Made by a program: the position numbers and the translations under genes
Shown: one piece after another, positions 9,364 through 18,876 of the stretch
Layout of the letters: every line of letters begins with the position of its first letter
Numbering within the stretch: position 1 is the stretch's first letter
Assembly (NCBI GenBank): GCA_030546905.1
Contig: JAUOPI010000019.1
Location: forward strand, 1 to 64,000
DNA length: 64,000 nucleotides
Source of the DNA: Granulosicoccaceae sp. 1_MG-2023
GTDB lineage: Bacteria; Pseudomonadota; Gammaproteobacteria; Granulosicoccales; Granulosicoccaceae
Direction of reading: 5' to 3'
The notes under the pieces: model-generated
Database searches by the model: none
Seen by the model: only the letters and a program-made list of their open reading frames with translations
What the model was told of the DNA's origin: nothing

Positions 9364-9385
9364 AATAATAGGAATTATTATCATT
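9364..9385 (-). promoter_or_regulatory. Fur-like box upstream of fbpABC
   Basis: The AT-rich segment reads, on the fbpA strand, AATGATAATAATT followed by CCTATTATT. It resembles the Fur consensus of repeated GATAAT hexamers and lies about 65 bases before fbpA. Control of an iron(III) transporter by Fur is expected; binding here is inferred from similarity. The rest of the 311-base gap (9301-9611) should also hold the glnE promoter, but I see no clear further element. Confidence 0.55.
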
Positions 9386-9611
9386 AGTTAATTTTTATTG
9401 TGGCGAGAATAGCACAACAGGCGTGCTGCGGCGCCGGAACCGGTCGCGCAAATTCTACAACGCAGGCGTTGCGCCGTGTTTGATGCCGCTCAAGCCGGTC
9501 GCAGCAGGCGGGTCGGCAAAATTCCCGGCCGATGGGCCGCGTTTCAGTCCGTGGCGGGCTACACTAGACACTGTTTAGTTTCCTCTCCTTCTCTCTATAT
9601 GGAGTTTGCCG

Positions 9612-12527
9612 ATGGCCACAACCCCGCCCGTCAGTCTTGCCGCCCGTCTCCCGTCCTGTCTTGAAGCGCCTTCACAGCAAAGCCTGGATGCTTTTCTGGA
9701 AGCGGCGCAAAAGCAGCAGCTGGCGATCCCTGACAATGCGCAGTTTCTCAGCCGGGCGCGCGGTCTGTTTGCCGCCAGTGTTTTCGCGGCCCGTTTCTGC
9801 CAGCGTTATCCGCGCTTATTGCTCGACAGCGAGGCGCTGGCCCGGCTGGACAAACCGCTCGGGCTGGCCGATTACCGCGTGCAGGTCGAGGCGGTGCTGG
9901 CCGCGGCCGCGGACGAAAACGCCCTGACCAGCGCGCTGCGCCTGTTGCGCCAGCAGGAGATGATCCGTATCGCCTGGCGTGATCTGCATGCCTTGGCCGA
10001 GCCGGCCGAAACCCTGCGCAATCTCAGTGAGCTGGCCGAGGCCTTTATCGACAGCACCTTGCGTCATTGCTACAGCGAGCTGGCCGAACGCTTCGGCGTG
10101 CCGCGCAACAGCGCCGGTGAGGAACAACGTCTGGTGGCGCTGGGGATGGGCAAGCTGGGCGGTCTGGAGCTGAATTATTCCTCGGATATCGATCTGATTC
10201 TGGCGTTTCCGGAAAACGGCGAGACCGCCGGCGGACGCAAGGTGCTGGATACGGCCGATTTCTATCGCCGCGTGGTGCAGCGCTTTGTCAAATTGCTCAA
10301 CGATCAGACCGCCGATGGTTTTGTGTTCCGGGTGGATCTGCGTCTGCGCCCCTTCGGTAACAGCGGGCCGGTGGCCATGTGTTTTGATGCCATGGAAGCC
10401 TATTACCAGACTCAGGGCCGCGAGTGGGAGCGTTACGCCATGATCAAGGCCCGCGCGGTCAGCGGTGAGCCGGCTGATGTGGAGCAGTTGTTTTCCTTTC
10501 TGCGCCCCTTTGTGTTCCGCCGCTACCTCGACTACAGTGCCTTTGAATCCCTGCGTGAGCTGAAAGCCAAGATCAGCCTGCAGGTCAAGCGCAAGGGTAT
10601 GGAAGGCAACGTCAAACTCGGCGCCGGCGGGATCCGTGAGATCGAATTTATCGGTCAGGCTTTTCAGCTGGTGCGCGCCGGTAAGGAGACCGAATTGCAG
10701 GTGCGCGGGATTGTGCCGGTGCTGAAACTGCTGGGTGAAAAAGGCTATCTGCCGCCGGACGAAGTTGCCGATCTGCTTAGTGCGTACGACTTCTTACGGG
10801 CTACCGAGAACCGTCTGCAAATGGTGCAGGACGCGCAAACCCATGTGCTGCCGGTTCAGCCCGAAGAGCAGGCGCGGCTGGCCTATACCATGGGCTTTGA
10901 CAGCTATGCGGACTTTCTTGAGGTGATTGACCGGCACCGCGAACGGGTCCATGCGGTTTTCGATTCGGTGTTCCAGGTCGACGGTAGTAGCGAGGAGCTG
11001 CCCGGGGCGACCTTGTTCCGCATGATCTGGAGCGGCGATCTTAATGACGAAGAAGCGGTCAGCGAACTGGAGCAGGCCGGTTTTTCCCATCCGGCGCTGG
11101 TGTATGAGCAATTGCAGCAGCTGGGTCAGGGTGGCTTTTATTCACGCCTGACCAATACCGCCCGCCAGCGCCTCGACACGATTGTGCCGCCGGTCCTGCA
11201 GGCGGCGTCGGAAACGGTCAATCCCGACGATACAGCGGCGCGTTTGCTGGGCCTGCTGCGGCGGATTGCCGGACGCAGCGTGTATCTGCAGGTGCTGATC
11301 GAGAATCCGCCTTCGCTGGCGCTGCTGGTCAGGCTGTTCAGCGCCAGTCGCTGGCTGGCGGACTTTGTGACCGCCAGTCCCATGGTCATAGACGAGGTGC
11401 TCGATCATCGCCTGATCGACGCGGTGCCCGATCAGACAGCGCTGGAAGCGGAGATGCAGGCCATTATCGCGCGCGTTCAGGAAGAAGAACTGGACGTGCA
11501 GATGGATGCCGTGCGCCAGTTCCGCCAGGCCAATGTGATGCGCGTGATCGTGGCCGATATCGAAGGCTATCTGCCGCTTAAACAGGTCAGTAACTGCCTG
11601 ACGGCTATTGCTGAGGTGGTGCTGCAGGGGGCGACCGCGCTGGTGCAGCAGGCCATGCGTGAACGCCACGGAGTGCCTTGCTACGAGCTGGACGGGCAGA
11701 CCCGCGAGGCCGGTTTTGCGGTGATCGGTTACGGTAAACTCGGCGGTTATGAGCTCGGTTACGGTTCTGATCTGGATGTGGTGTTTCTGCACGACAGTCA
11801 GGGCAGCAAGCAGCAGAGCAACGGCGCCAAGCCACTCGACAACAGTGTCTATTTCGCGCGTCTGGCGCAGAAGCTGATTTCCTTTCTGCAGATCACCACC
11901 CCTGCCGGTACGCTCTATGAAGTCGACACCCGCCTACGGCCCAACGGCCAGTCCGGACTGCTGGTCAGCAGTCTTGCCGCGTTTGCCGATTATCAGGAAC
12001 AAAAGGCCTGGACCTGGGAGCATCAGTCACTGGTGCGGGCACGGATGATTGTCGGCAGCGAGGCCCTCGGCGAGGGCTTCCGGCGGGTCCGCCACACCAT
12101 TCTTTCGCGCTGCCGCGAGCGGGATCAGCTGCGTAACGAAGTCACTGAGATGCGTGAGCGCATGTGCCGCGAGCTGAGCAAGGGCACAGAGCGGGAGTTC
12201 GACCTGAAACAGGACCGGGGCGGTATCGTTGACATAGAGTTTATGGTTCAATATAGCGTCCTCGCGCACGCCTGCGATCATCCCGCCCTGACGGACTGGA
12301 CCGATAACCTGCGCATTATCGACACATTGGCCGAGGCCGGCTTCCTTACCGGTGAGCAGGCCGCACGAATCATGGAAGTCTATTTCACCTATCGTGGACA
12401 TACGCACACGCAGGCGCTGCAGGGCGTCAACAAGCACCCTGTGCCGTTGACAGATGAAATAAAGCGCTGCCGCGACGATATTCTCGCGCTGTGGACGCAT
12501 TTGGTTGAGAACGATGGCGTCGCCTGA
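9612..12527 (+). CDS. glnE: Bifunctional glutamine synthetase adenylyltransferase/deadenylase
   Basis: This 971-residue enzyme adenylylates and deadenylylates glutamine synthetase in response to PII and glutamine. The two nucleotidyltransferase modules are recognisable by GMGKLGGLELNYSSDIDL in the N-terminal half and GYGKLGGYELGYGSDLDV in the C-terminal half, both with catalytic aspartates intact. Length is close to the 946 residues of the E. coli protein. I selected ATG at 9612 because GGAG at 9601-9604 is well spaced for it, and the TTG at 9606 is too close. It is followed 37 bases later by ilvE, an order also seen in Pseudomonas. Confidence 0.96.
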   Translation: MATTPPVSLAARLPSCLEAPSQQSLDAFLEAAQKQQLAIPDNAQFLSRARGLFAASVFAARFCQRYPRLLLDSEALARLDKPLGLADYRVQVEAVLAAAADENALTSALRLLRQQEMIRIAWRDLHALAEPAETLRNLSELAEAFIDSTLRHCYSELAERFGVPRNSAGEEQRLVALGMGKLGGLELNYSSDIDLILAFPENGETAGGRKVLDTADFYRRVVQRFVKLLNDQTADGFVFRVDLRLRPFGNSGPVAMCFDAMEAYYQTQGREWERYAMIKARAVSGEPADVEQLFSFLRPFVFRRYLDYSAFESLRELKAKISLQVKRKGMEGNVKLGAGGIREIEFIGQAFQLVRAGKETELQVRGIVPVLKLLGEKGYLPPDEVADLLSAYDFLRATENRLQMVQDAQTHVLPVQPEEQARLAYTMGFDSYADFLEVIDRHRERVHAVFDSVFQVDGSSEELPGATLFRMIWSGDLNDEEAVSELEQAGFSHPALVYEQLQQLGQGGFYSRLTNTARQRLDTIVPPVLQAASETVNPDDTAARLLGLLRRIAGRSVYLQVLIENPPSLALLVRLFSASRWLADFVTASPMVIDEVLDHRLIDAVPDQTALEAEMQAIIARVQEEELDVQMDAVRQFRQANVMRVIVADIEGYLPLKQVSNCLTAIAEVVLQGATALVQQAMRERHGVPCYELDGQTREAGFAVIGYGKLGGYELGYGSDLDVVFLHDSQGSKQQSNGAKPLDNSVYFARLAQKLISFLQITTPAGTLYEVDTRLRPNGQSGLLVSSLAAFADYQEQKAWTWEHQSLVRARMIVGSEALGEGFRRVRHTILSRCRERDQLRNEVTEMRERMCRELSKGTEREFDLKQDRGGIVDIEFMVQYSVLAHACDHPALTDWTDNLRIIDTLAEAGFLTGEQAARIMEVYFTYRGHTHTQALQGVNKHPVPLTDEIKRCRDDILALWTHLVENDGVA

Positions 12528-12564
12528 GCGGGCGTGCGTCTGATAAGCAAGTCAGGAGGTTGTT

Positions 12565-13485
12565 ATGTCCTTCGCAGATCGCGATGGTGTTATCTGGTTC
12601 GACGGTGAGTTGGTGCCGTGGCGCGAGGCCACGACCCATGTGCTGACCCACACGTTGCATTACGGCATGGGTGTATTCGAAGGTGTCCGCGCTTACGAGA
12701 CGCCGAAAGGCACGGCGATCTTCCGTCTCGACGCGCATACCAAACGTCTGCTCAATTCGGCGAAAATCATGCGCATGAATGTGCCCTACACATTCGACGA
12801 GCTCAATGAAGCGCAGAAACTGGTGGTGCGTGAGAACAATCTCAAGTCCGCCTACCTGCGTCCCATGTGTTTCTACGGCTCCGAGGGCATGGGCCTGCGT
12901 GCGGACAATCTCAAGGTTCACACCATAGTCGCCGCCTGGGACTGGGGCGCCTATCTGGGCGCGGAAAACCTCGAGCGCGGTATTCGCATCCGCACTTCGT
13001 CCTATACCCGCCATCACGTCAATATTTCCATGTGTAAGGCCAAGGCCAACGGGCACTACATCAACTCGATGCTGGCTCTGCAGGAAGCGATCACTGACGG
13101 CTATGACGAGGCCATGCTGCTGGATGTGGAAGGCTATGTGGCCGAAGGCAGCGGCGAGAACATCTTCATCGTGCACGGTAATGAAGTGCATACCCCGGAT
13201 CTGACCTCGGCACTGAACGGCATCACCCGCAACACCGTCTTTGCCCTGTGCGAAGAACTCGGCATCAAAGTGGTCGAACGCCGCATTACCCGCGACGAAA
13301 CCTATATTGCCGACGAGGTGTTCTTCAGTGGTACGGCCGCTGAGATCACGCCGATCCGCGAGATTGATAACCGCACCATCGGCACGGGCAGCCGTGGCCC
13401 GATCACCGAAAAGCTCCAGTCTCTGTACTTCGATCAGGTACAGGGCAAACGCAGCCAGCATCCGGAGTGGCTGTCCCTCGTTTGA
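12565..13485 (+). CDS. ilvE: Branched-chain amino acid aminotransferase
   Basis: This 306-residue fold-type IV PLP enzyme exchanges amino groups between glutamate and the Leu/Ile/Val keto acids. Visible hallmarks are the N-terminal HTLHYGMGVFEGVRAY segment, the lysine-bearing CKAKANGHYINSML region that forms the PLP Schiff base, and EGSGENIFIV-type residues near the phosphate site. A strong AGGAGG ribosome site precedes the ATG. It probably shares a transcript with glnE and possibly with the following O-antigen-ligase-like gene. The call is secure. Confidence 0.95.
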   Translation: MSFADRDGVIWFDGELVPWREATTHVLTHTLHYGMGVFEGVRAYETPKGTAIFRLDAHTKRLLNSAKIMRMNVPYTFDELNEAQKLVVRENNLKSAYLRPMCFYGSEGMGLRADNLKVHTIVAAWDWGAYLGAENLERGIRIRTSSYTRHHVNISMCKAKANGHYINSMLALQEAITDGYDEAMLLDVEGYVAEGSGENIFIVHGNEVHTPDLTSALNGITRNTVFALCEELGIKVVERRITRDETYIADEVFFSGTAAEITPIREIDNRTIGTGSRGPITEKLQSLYFDQVQGKRSQHPEWLSLV

Positions 13486-13623
13486 TCCTGTGTTGTCCGG
13501 TGACGGGGCCAGAACCCGTTGCCGGACCGCACGCCTGAGCAGGATGCGTCCGACTTGAAAAAAAACAGCACCCTCGTCGTGCACCGTATTCGCCACAGCG
13601 ATTTCTCGCAGCCGCGCAGCGGG

Positions 13624-14925
13624 ATGGACGGGCGCGTGTTTCTCAACGACGCACCCACGCCGACGCTCAAGCCTGTTGCGCCCGGTATCGCCTGGGCGGT
13701 GGGTATCGCGCTGACGCTGCTGACCTGCATGACGGCAGTGGACGATAGTGTCAGTCTGTATCTGTTTTACGGGTTCTGTCTGGCCGGCCTGCTCAAAATC
13801 GCCAAAGACGGACTGTGCATTCCCTTCAGCGAAGCCGAGAAAACCGGTTTTGCCCTGCTTGCGGTGTTCTTTCTGGTCAGCCTGCTCAGCTACTGGATCA
13901 ACCAGATGCCGGGCAAGGGCGGTATTTATGTGGAAGGGCGCCACGGCAAGTTTCTGTTCGCCATTCTGGCCTATTTGTTTTTCCGCAGCGTGTATCTGCC
14001 GGACCGGGTGATCTGGATTTCCGCCGCAGTCAGTGCGGTCTTTTACGGCATCGTCGGTCTGATTGATCTCAATACCGTCGGTGGTTTCGGCTGGCCGGGC
14101 CGCGCCTCACTCAATACCCATCCGATTTTCTTCGGGATGATTTCGCTGAGCATGGGCATGCTGCTGCTGTGTTACCACGATTTCTGGTCACAGCGTCCCG
14201 GGGCGGCCTGGCTGGCACGGCTGGCCATACTGGGTGCGCTGGGCGGCTTGCTGATGAGCGGGTCGCGCAGTGTCTGGCTGGCATTGCCGCCGATGGTGGT
14301 GATCTATCTGGTTTCGCGCCGGCACGACCGCTTGCGTATCCGCCATGTGCTCAAAGCCGTTGGTGCGGTCTTGCTGGCCTGTGTGTTGCTTTATCAGTTG
14401 CCCTTCGTCAACCAGCGCTGGCACGAGGCCGCGGCCGAGTACAGCGGCTATATGGCCAGTGAAAATGCCAACGATCCGGTGCGCGGCACCTCGCTCGGCA
14501 ACCGCCTGGAAATGTGGCGTGCGGCCTTGCGCATGATTGCCGAGAATCCCTTGCTGGGGGTCGGGCCCGGCGGTTATCAGGTTACCGCCACGCGCTATGT
14601 GGAAGAAGGCGGCTGGGCGCCACGCCTGCAGACCCGCAACGGGCCGCATAATCAGTATCTGCAAGCCTGGGCAGCGCGCGGTTTGCCGGGGCTGCTGAGC
14701 ACTGTCCTGCTGATGCTGGCGCCGGTGGTTTACGTTATCTCGCTGCGCCGCCGGCATCCGGCGCTGGATCTGCGCGCCTTGTCTTTGTCCGTGATGATGA
14801 TTGTGACGGTCTTTGCCGTGACCGGCCTGTCCGATGATTCCTTGCAGAAAAAACCGCTGATCGTCTTCTATTGCACCTGGCTGGCGCTGCTGCTTGGTCA
14901 GGCCCGTCACCGCACGCAGGATTAG
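13624..14925 (+). CDS. O-antigen ligase-like (Wzy_C/WaaL) membrane protein
   Basis: This is a polytopic membrane protein of about 433 residues with ten or more hydrophobic segments and a large periplasmic loop (about residues 260-340). Near the end of the loop the segment NPLLGVGPGGYQ and the later GPHNQYLQ with a conserved histidine are characteristic of the O-antigen ligase/polymerase superfamily. Members join O-polysaccharide to lipid A-core or polymerise glycans, and some glycosylate pilins. The start is uncertain: TTG 13519, TTG 13555 and GTG 13579 are in frame upstream, none with a clear ribosome site. Placement after ilvE agrees with LPS genes often found beside glnE-ilvE in gammaproteobacteria. 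Confidence 0.8.
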   Translation: MDGRVFLNDAPTPTLKPVAPGIAWAVGIALTLLTCMTAVDDSVSLYLFYGFCLAGLLKIAKDGLCIPFSEAEKTGFALLAVFFLVSLLSYWINQMPGKGGIYVEGRHGKFLFAILAYLFFRSVYLPDRVIWISAAVSAVFYGIVGLIDLNTVGGFGWPGRASLNTHPIFFGMISLSMGMLLLCYHDFWSQRPGAAWLARLAILGALGGLLMSGSRSVWLALPPMVVIYLVSRRHDRLRIRHVLKAVGAVLLACVLLYQLPFVNQRWHEAAAEYSGYMASENANDPVRGTSLGNRLEMWRAALRMIAENPLLGVGPGGYQVTATRYVEEGGWAPRLQTRNGPHNQYLQAWAARGLPGLLSTVLLMLAPVVYVISLRRRHPALDLRALSLSVMMIVTVFAVTGLSDDSLQKKPLIVFYCTWLALLLGQARHRTQD

Positions 14926-15019
14926 TCGCGGATTTTTACCCGACCTTTACCTTCTCCGGATTTGCATTTTTACGCCGATACAGGTGTACTCAGCTGTCTT
15001 GAACCAGAAGTAATCAGGA

Positions 15020-15415
15020 ATGTCCGAAGAAAAGCAACAATATACAACTGAGGAGCCTGCAGCGCAGGCGGTTGTCAAACGCCGTAGTGCCGAGAAAGCC
15101 TTCAAGTCGAGCGGACTCGATGATTTCATGGCTTATGTCCAGTCGCCGTGGCGGATTATCTGGAGTAATCTGCTGGTCGGCATCTTCCGCGGGCTGGGGG
15201 TGGCGATCGGGGCAACGGCTGTTTTGGCCCTGCTGGTCTGGCTGCTGTCGCTGGCCGGTTCGTTTCCGCTGATCGGGCAATACGCCCGTGAGTTAAACGA
15301 CCAGATCGCTCAGTACGCTGAAGACACACGTTACAGCGATGATTTTCAGCGCCTGGAAGTGCTCCTCAAACGTATTGAAGAAAACACCGAAGCCACAAAG
15401 CCGGGCGCACAGTAA
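15020..15415 (+). CDS. Small membrane protein, DUF5665-like
   Basis: This 131-residue protein has a charged N-terminus, a single hydrophobic segment at about residues 61-82 (GVAIGATAVLALLVWLLSLA) and a hydrophilic C-terminal helix with possible coiled-coil character (RLEVLLKRIEENTEA). The segment FMAYVQSPWRIIWSNLLVGIFRG resembles DUF5665 proteins, whose function is unknown. An AGGA ribosome site stands before the ATG. The two small genes here precede a molybdopterin oxidoreductase and may share its transcript. No function is claimed. Confidence 0.75.
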   Translation: MSEEKQQYTTEEPAAQAVVKRRSAEKAFKSSGLDDFMAYVQSPWRIIWSNLLVGIFRGLGVAIGATAVLALLVWLLSLAGSFPLIGQYARELNDQIAQYAEDTRYSDDFQRLEVLLKRIEENTEATKPGAQ

Positions 15416-15449
15416 ATCACCTTTGCCCGGCGAGCAGGAGGAGACGCGT

Positions 15450-15746
15450 ATGAAGATTACGATCGAAATCGACCTGACCCCGGCGGAGTTCCGTGAGTCC
15501 ATGGGCTGGCCCGATGTCAGTGAGTTCCAGGCCCAGCTAATGGATGATATCCGCGAAAAAATGCAAGCCGGGGTCGAGGGCTATGATCCGATGAGTCTGA
15601 TGCGGCCGTTTTTGATGCAGTCGGCTTCGACCATGGACGGTTTCCAGAAAGCCATGGCCGGGATGATGGGCAGCGTTTTCACTGCCGGTAAGTCCGACGA
15701 TAGTGCAGGGAAACAAAGCAAGGGCGGCACGGGCGACAAAAGCTGA
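15450..15746 (+). CDS. DUF6489-like small protein
   Basis: This 98-residue protein starts MKITIEIDLTPAEFRESMGW, matching small proteins annotated DUF6489. Its C-terminal part is methionine-rich and amphipathic (SASTMDGFQKAMAGMMGSVF) and ends in a lysine/glycine tail. AGGAGGAGACGCGT directly upstream of ATG 15450 decides the start over longer in-frame extensions. It begins 34 bases after the previous gene. Function is unknown. The amphipathic helix resembles phasin-like proteins, but that is only an impression. Confidence 0.72.
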   Translation: MKITIEIDLTPAEFRESMGWPDVSEFQAQLMDDIREKMQAGVEGYDPMSLMRPFLMQSASTMDGFQKAMAGMMGSVFTAGKSDDSAGKQSKGGTGDKS

Positions 15747-15785
15747 GACACGAGTCCTGCGGTTCCGGGCATAGAAGGTGAGACC

Positions 15786-17846
15786 ATGAGCAACGCAATC
15801 CGCTATTCGACCTGCCCGCACGATTGTCCGTCGGCCTGCGCCCTGAAAGTCACGCTCGATGACAAGGGCCGTCTGGGCAAACTGCAGGGCGACAGGGAAC
15901 AGTCTTACACCGCCGGGACCATCTGTGCCAAGGTCGGCCGTTATGCCGATCGCTTGTATGATCCGCGCCGCGTGACCACCGCGCTGCGCCGGGTCGGTGC
16001 CAAGGGCGAGGGCCGTTTTGCGCCCGTGCCCTTGAACGAGGCCATCGAAGAGGTGGCCGAACGCCTGCGCAGCGTAGCGCAGAGTGCCGGCAGGGAAGCG
16101 GTCTGGCCCTATCACTATGCCGGCACCATGGGCGTGTTACAGCGCGGTGTGCTCAGTGCCTTCCGCCATGCCGGTGGTTACAGCGGGCAGTTGGGTAATG
16201 TCTGTACCAGCATTGCCCGTGCCGGCTGGGCCGCCGGTGTCGGTGTGCAAAACGGCACGGATGCGCGGCAGATCGCCGGGACTGAACTGCTGATCCTCTG
16301 GGGCACTAACGCCGCCTCCACCCAGATCAATGTGATGACGCATTTCAGCCGTGCGAAGGCCCGCCACGGCGCGCGTCTGATCGTGATCGATCCCTACCAG
16401 AATGAAACCACCCGCCGTGCCGATGTGCATCTGGCGCTCAAGCCCGGCAGTGACGGGGCGCTGGCCTGCGCGATGATGCATGTGTTGCTGGCCGAAGGTC
16501 TGGCCGATCGCGGCTATCTGCAAACCATGACTGACTTTGACAGCGACGTCGAAGCCCATCTGCAGGATTTCACCCCGGAAAAAGCCGCGGCAATTACCGG
16601 ACTCAGTGCGCAGCAAATCCGCGATGTGGCGCTGGAATACGGCCGCACGCAGCGGACGTTTATCCGCCTCGGTGTGGGGTTCAGCCGCCAGCGCAACGGT
16701 GCCGCCAATGTGCATGCGGTCAGTTGTCTGCCGGCACTGACCGGCGCCTGGCGCAAGCCCGGCTCCGGCGCTTTGCTGCTCAGTTCGGCCGCATTTGATT
16801 TGGATCGCTCGCTGATCGAAGGTGATGATCTGCGCGACGCTTCCGTGCGGACACTGGATATGTGCCGGCTCGGCGCGATCCTCAACAATGACCCCGACAC
16901 CCTGGCCGGCGGCCCGCCAGTCGGGGCCATGCTTGTGCAAAACTGCAATCCGGCCGCCATCATTCCGGCTCAGCAGCAGGTCCATAAAGGCCTGCGCCGG
17001 GAGGATTTGTTTCTTTGCGTGCACGAGCAGTTTCTGACCGATACTGCCCGGTTTGCCGATATTGTCCTGCCGGCGACCATGTTTCTCGAGCACGACGATA
17101 TCTACACCAGTTACGGTCATACGTTTCTGCAAGCGGGGCCCCGTCTGCTCAGCCCGCCCGGCGATTGCCTGAGCAATCACGATCTGCTCAGGGCCTTAGC
17201 CGGCAAACTCGGCTTCAGCCATCCGGCGCTGGTCTTGCCGACCCGCGGCCTGCTCGATGAAACCCTGAGCCGCTCGGGCTACGGTGATTTCGCTTCCCTG
17301 TGCGAAAAACGCTTTATCGACCAGCATCCGCAGCAGGAGGAAAATCCGCTCGAAGACGGTTTCGGTTTTGCCGACGGGCGTTTTCGTTTCCGCCCGGACT
17401 GGGCGGCTCTCGGGCCGTACAGCGAGGGTATGCCGGCAATGCCCGATCACTGGGATGTGCGCGACACTGTCAGTGAGCGCTATCCGCTGCGTCTGATCAC
17501 ACCGCCGCGCCACGGTTTTCTCAACACCACCTTTAACAATATGCCGCGTTCGCGGGGCAAAGACGGACAGCCGACCCTGCGCCTGAATCCGCAGGATGTG
17601 CAGCAGTTCGGCTTGCAGCCGGGCAGCCTGGTGCGGGTCAGCAGTCGCACCGGCGCGATCCGTATCCTGCTCGAGAGCGATGTGCGTGTTCCGGCCGGTA
17701 CTGCCGTTGCCGAAAGTGTCTGGTCCTGCAGCGATCATCCGGACGGGTTCGGCATCAATGCGCTGGTCAGTGATGCGCCGCCGGGCCCGGTCGGCGGCGC
17801 GGCTTTTCACGACACCGCCGTCAGCGTGACGCCGGTTGCCGACTGA
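15786..17846 (+). CDS. Molybdopterin-dependent oxidoreductase with N-terminal Fe-S motif
   Basis: This 686-residue protein belongs to the DMSO-reductase/formate-dehydrogenase superfamily. An N-terminal four-cysteine motif (CPHDCPSAC plus the cysteine in GTICAKVG) should bind a [4Fe-4S] cluster. The Mo/W-bis-pterin domains follow, with typical segments such as LILWGTNAAST, VIDPYQNETT and a C-terminal LRVNPQD-like domain. No Tat or Sec signal is visible, so it is probably cytoplasmic. No partner subunit is adjacent. Physiological substrate is unknown; stand-alone members of this group are widely annotated as molybdopterin oxidoreductases without assay. It lies 2 kb upstream of the tungstate importer, so a tungsten form is possible. 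Confidence 0.88.
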   Translation: MSNAIRYSTCPHDCPSACALKVTLDDKGRLGKLQGDREQSYTAGTICAKVGRYADRLYDPRRVTTALRRVGAKGEGRFAPVPLNEAIEEVAERLRSVAQSAGREAVWPYHYAGTMGVLQRGVLSAFRHAGGYSGQLGNVCTSIARAGWAAGVGVQNGTDARQIAGTELLILWGTNAASTQINVMTHFSRAKARHGARLIVIDPYQNETTRRADVHLALKPGSDGALACAMMHVLLAEGLADRGYLQTMTDFDSDVEAHLQDFTPEKAAAITGLSAQQIRDVALEYGRTQRTFIRLGVGFSRQRNGAANVHAVSCLPALTGAWRKPGSGALLLSSAAFDLDRSLIEGDDLRDASVRTLDMCRLGAILNNDPDTLAGGPPVGAMLVQNCNPAAIIPAQQQVHKGLRREDLFLCVHEQFLTDTARFADIVLPATMFLEHDDIYTSYGHTFLQAGPRLLSPPGDCLSNHDLLRALAGKLGFSHPALVLPTRGLLDETLSRSGYGDFASLCEKRFIDQHPQQEENPLEDGFGFADGRFRFRPDWAALGPYSEGMPAMPDHWDVRDTVSERYPLRLITPPRHGFLNTTFNNMPRSRGKDGQPTLRLNPQDVQQFGLQPGSLVRVSSRTGAIRILLESDVRVPAGTAVAESVWSCSDHPDGFGINALVSDAPPGPVGGAAFHDTAVSVTPVAD

Positions 17847-17917
17847 GTCCGCCGCTGACGCGCCTCGTCTATACTCGCAGACAGTTTTGGCCTTTGATTG
17901 ATACGCGAGGAACCGCC

Positions 17918-18805
17918 ATGTTCGCTCTTTCCCCCGGCGATACCGTTGCCCTGATCGCGCCGTCCGGCGCACAAAGCAGCGCGCAGGCTGAACTGCCGGC
18001 GCAGGCAGCGGCGCTGTTGGCGTCCTGGGATCTGCAGGTCCGTGATCTGAGCGCAAGCGCACGGCATCTGTATCTGGCCGGTGATGATGAGGCGCGCGGC
18101 GCGGCCCTGTGCGAAGCGCTGACGGATCCGCAGATCAGGGGGATTTTCTGCACCCGCGGCGGCTATGGCGCACCGCGCCTGCTACCGCTGATACGCCGCG
18201 GTATGGTGCCGTCACCGCGGCTGCTCTGCGGCTTCAGCGATATCACTGTCCTGTTACAGGCCTGCGAGGCGCGTTTGCCGGCGGTGTTGCCGGTGCACGG
18301 CCCGAATCTGGCGACGCCGGGGTTGCTCGGGGCGGATGCCGATGCCACAGCGAACCGCGAACGGTTGCGGCAGCTGGTGTTCGGCACGGCCGCTGTCATT
18401 GATATGCCGCTGGAGGTGATCCGCGCCGGCGAGGCGGATGCGCCGCTGACCGGTGGTTGTCTGAGCCTGATTGCACACCTGCTGGGGACGCCGCTGGAGC
18501 CGGATTTTCGCGGTAAGGTGTTGTTTCTTGAAGATGTGGGTGAGAAGCCCTATGTGATTGACCGGCTTCTGACCCAGCTGCGCCTGGCCGGTAAATTCAA
18601 CCGTCTTGCGGGGCTGGTATTCGGGGATATGCAGGGCTGCAGCGACGGCGTCAATCCACTTGCGCAGGTGATTGCCGATTGTCTCGGTCCGGTGCCGTTT
18701 CCGGTTTTGTTCGGTTTGCCGGCCGGTCACGGACCACGCAATCTGGCCTTTGCGCTGGGGCAGCGCGCGCGCATCAGCGCCGCTGGCCGTTTGCAGATCG
18801 CTTGA
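17918..18805 (+). CDS. ldcA: Muramoyltetrapeptide (LD-) carboxypeptidase
   Basis: This 295-residue S66-family peptidase removes the terminal D-alanine from peptidoglycan tetrapeptides during murein recycling. The nucleophile Ser107 is in LLCGFSDIT, and the Glu and His of the triad lie in VLFLEDVGEKPY and the final GLPAGHGPRN. I chose ATG 17918, preceded by GAGGA at a fitting distance, over an upstream TTG at 17894 with no site. There is no signal peptide, consistent with cytoplasmic recycling. Confidence 0.92.
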   Translation: MFALSPGDTVALIAPSGAQSSAQAELPAQAAALLASWDLQVRDLSASARHLYLAGDDEARGAALCEALTDPQIRGIFCTRGGYGAPRLLPLIRRGMVPSPRLLCGFSDITVLLQACEARLPAVLPVHGPNLATPGLLGADADATANRERLRQLVFGTAAVIDMPLEVIRAGEADAPLTGGCLSLIAHLLGTPLEPDFRGKVLFLEDVGEKPYVIDRLLTQLRLAGKFNRLAGLVFGDMQGCSDGVNPLAQVIADCLGPVPFPVLFGLPAGHGPRNLAFALGQRARISAAGRLQIA

Positions 18806-18876
18806 GCCGGCGAGGCGGTCAATTTTTGCCGGTCGCGGCCGCTAAGCTCGTTAGCTATAGCTAAGCGATCCGAACC

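Noticed and set aside
12427-13944. 505-codon minus-strand open frame opposite ilvE
   Set aside because: It is a shadow of the ilvE and ligase reading frames with biased composition.
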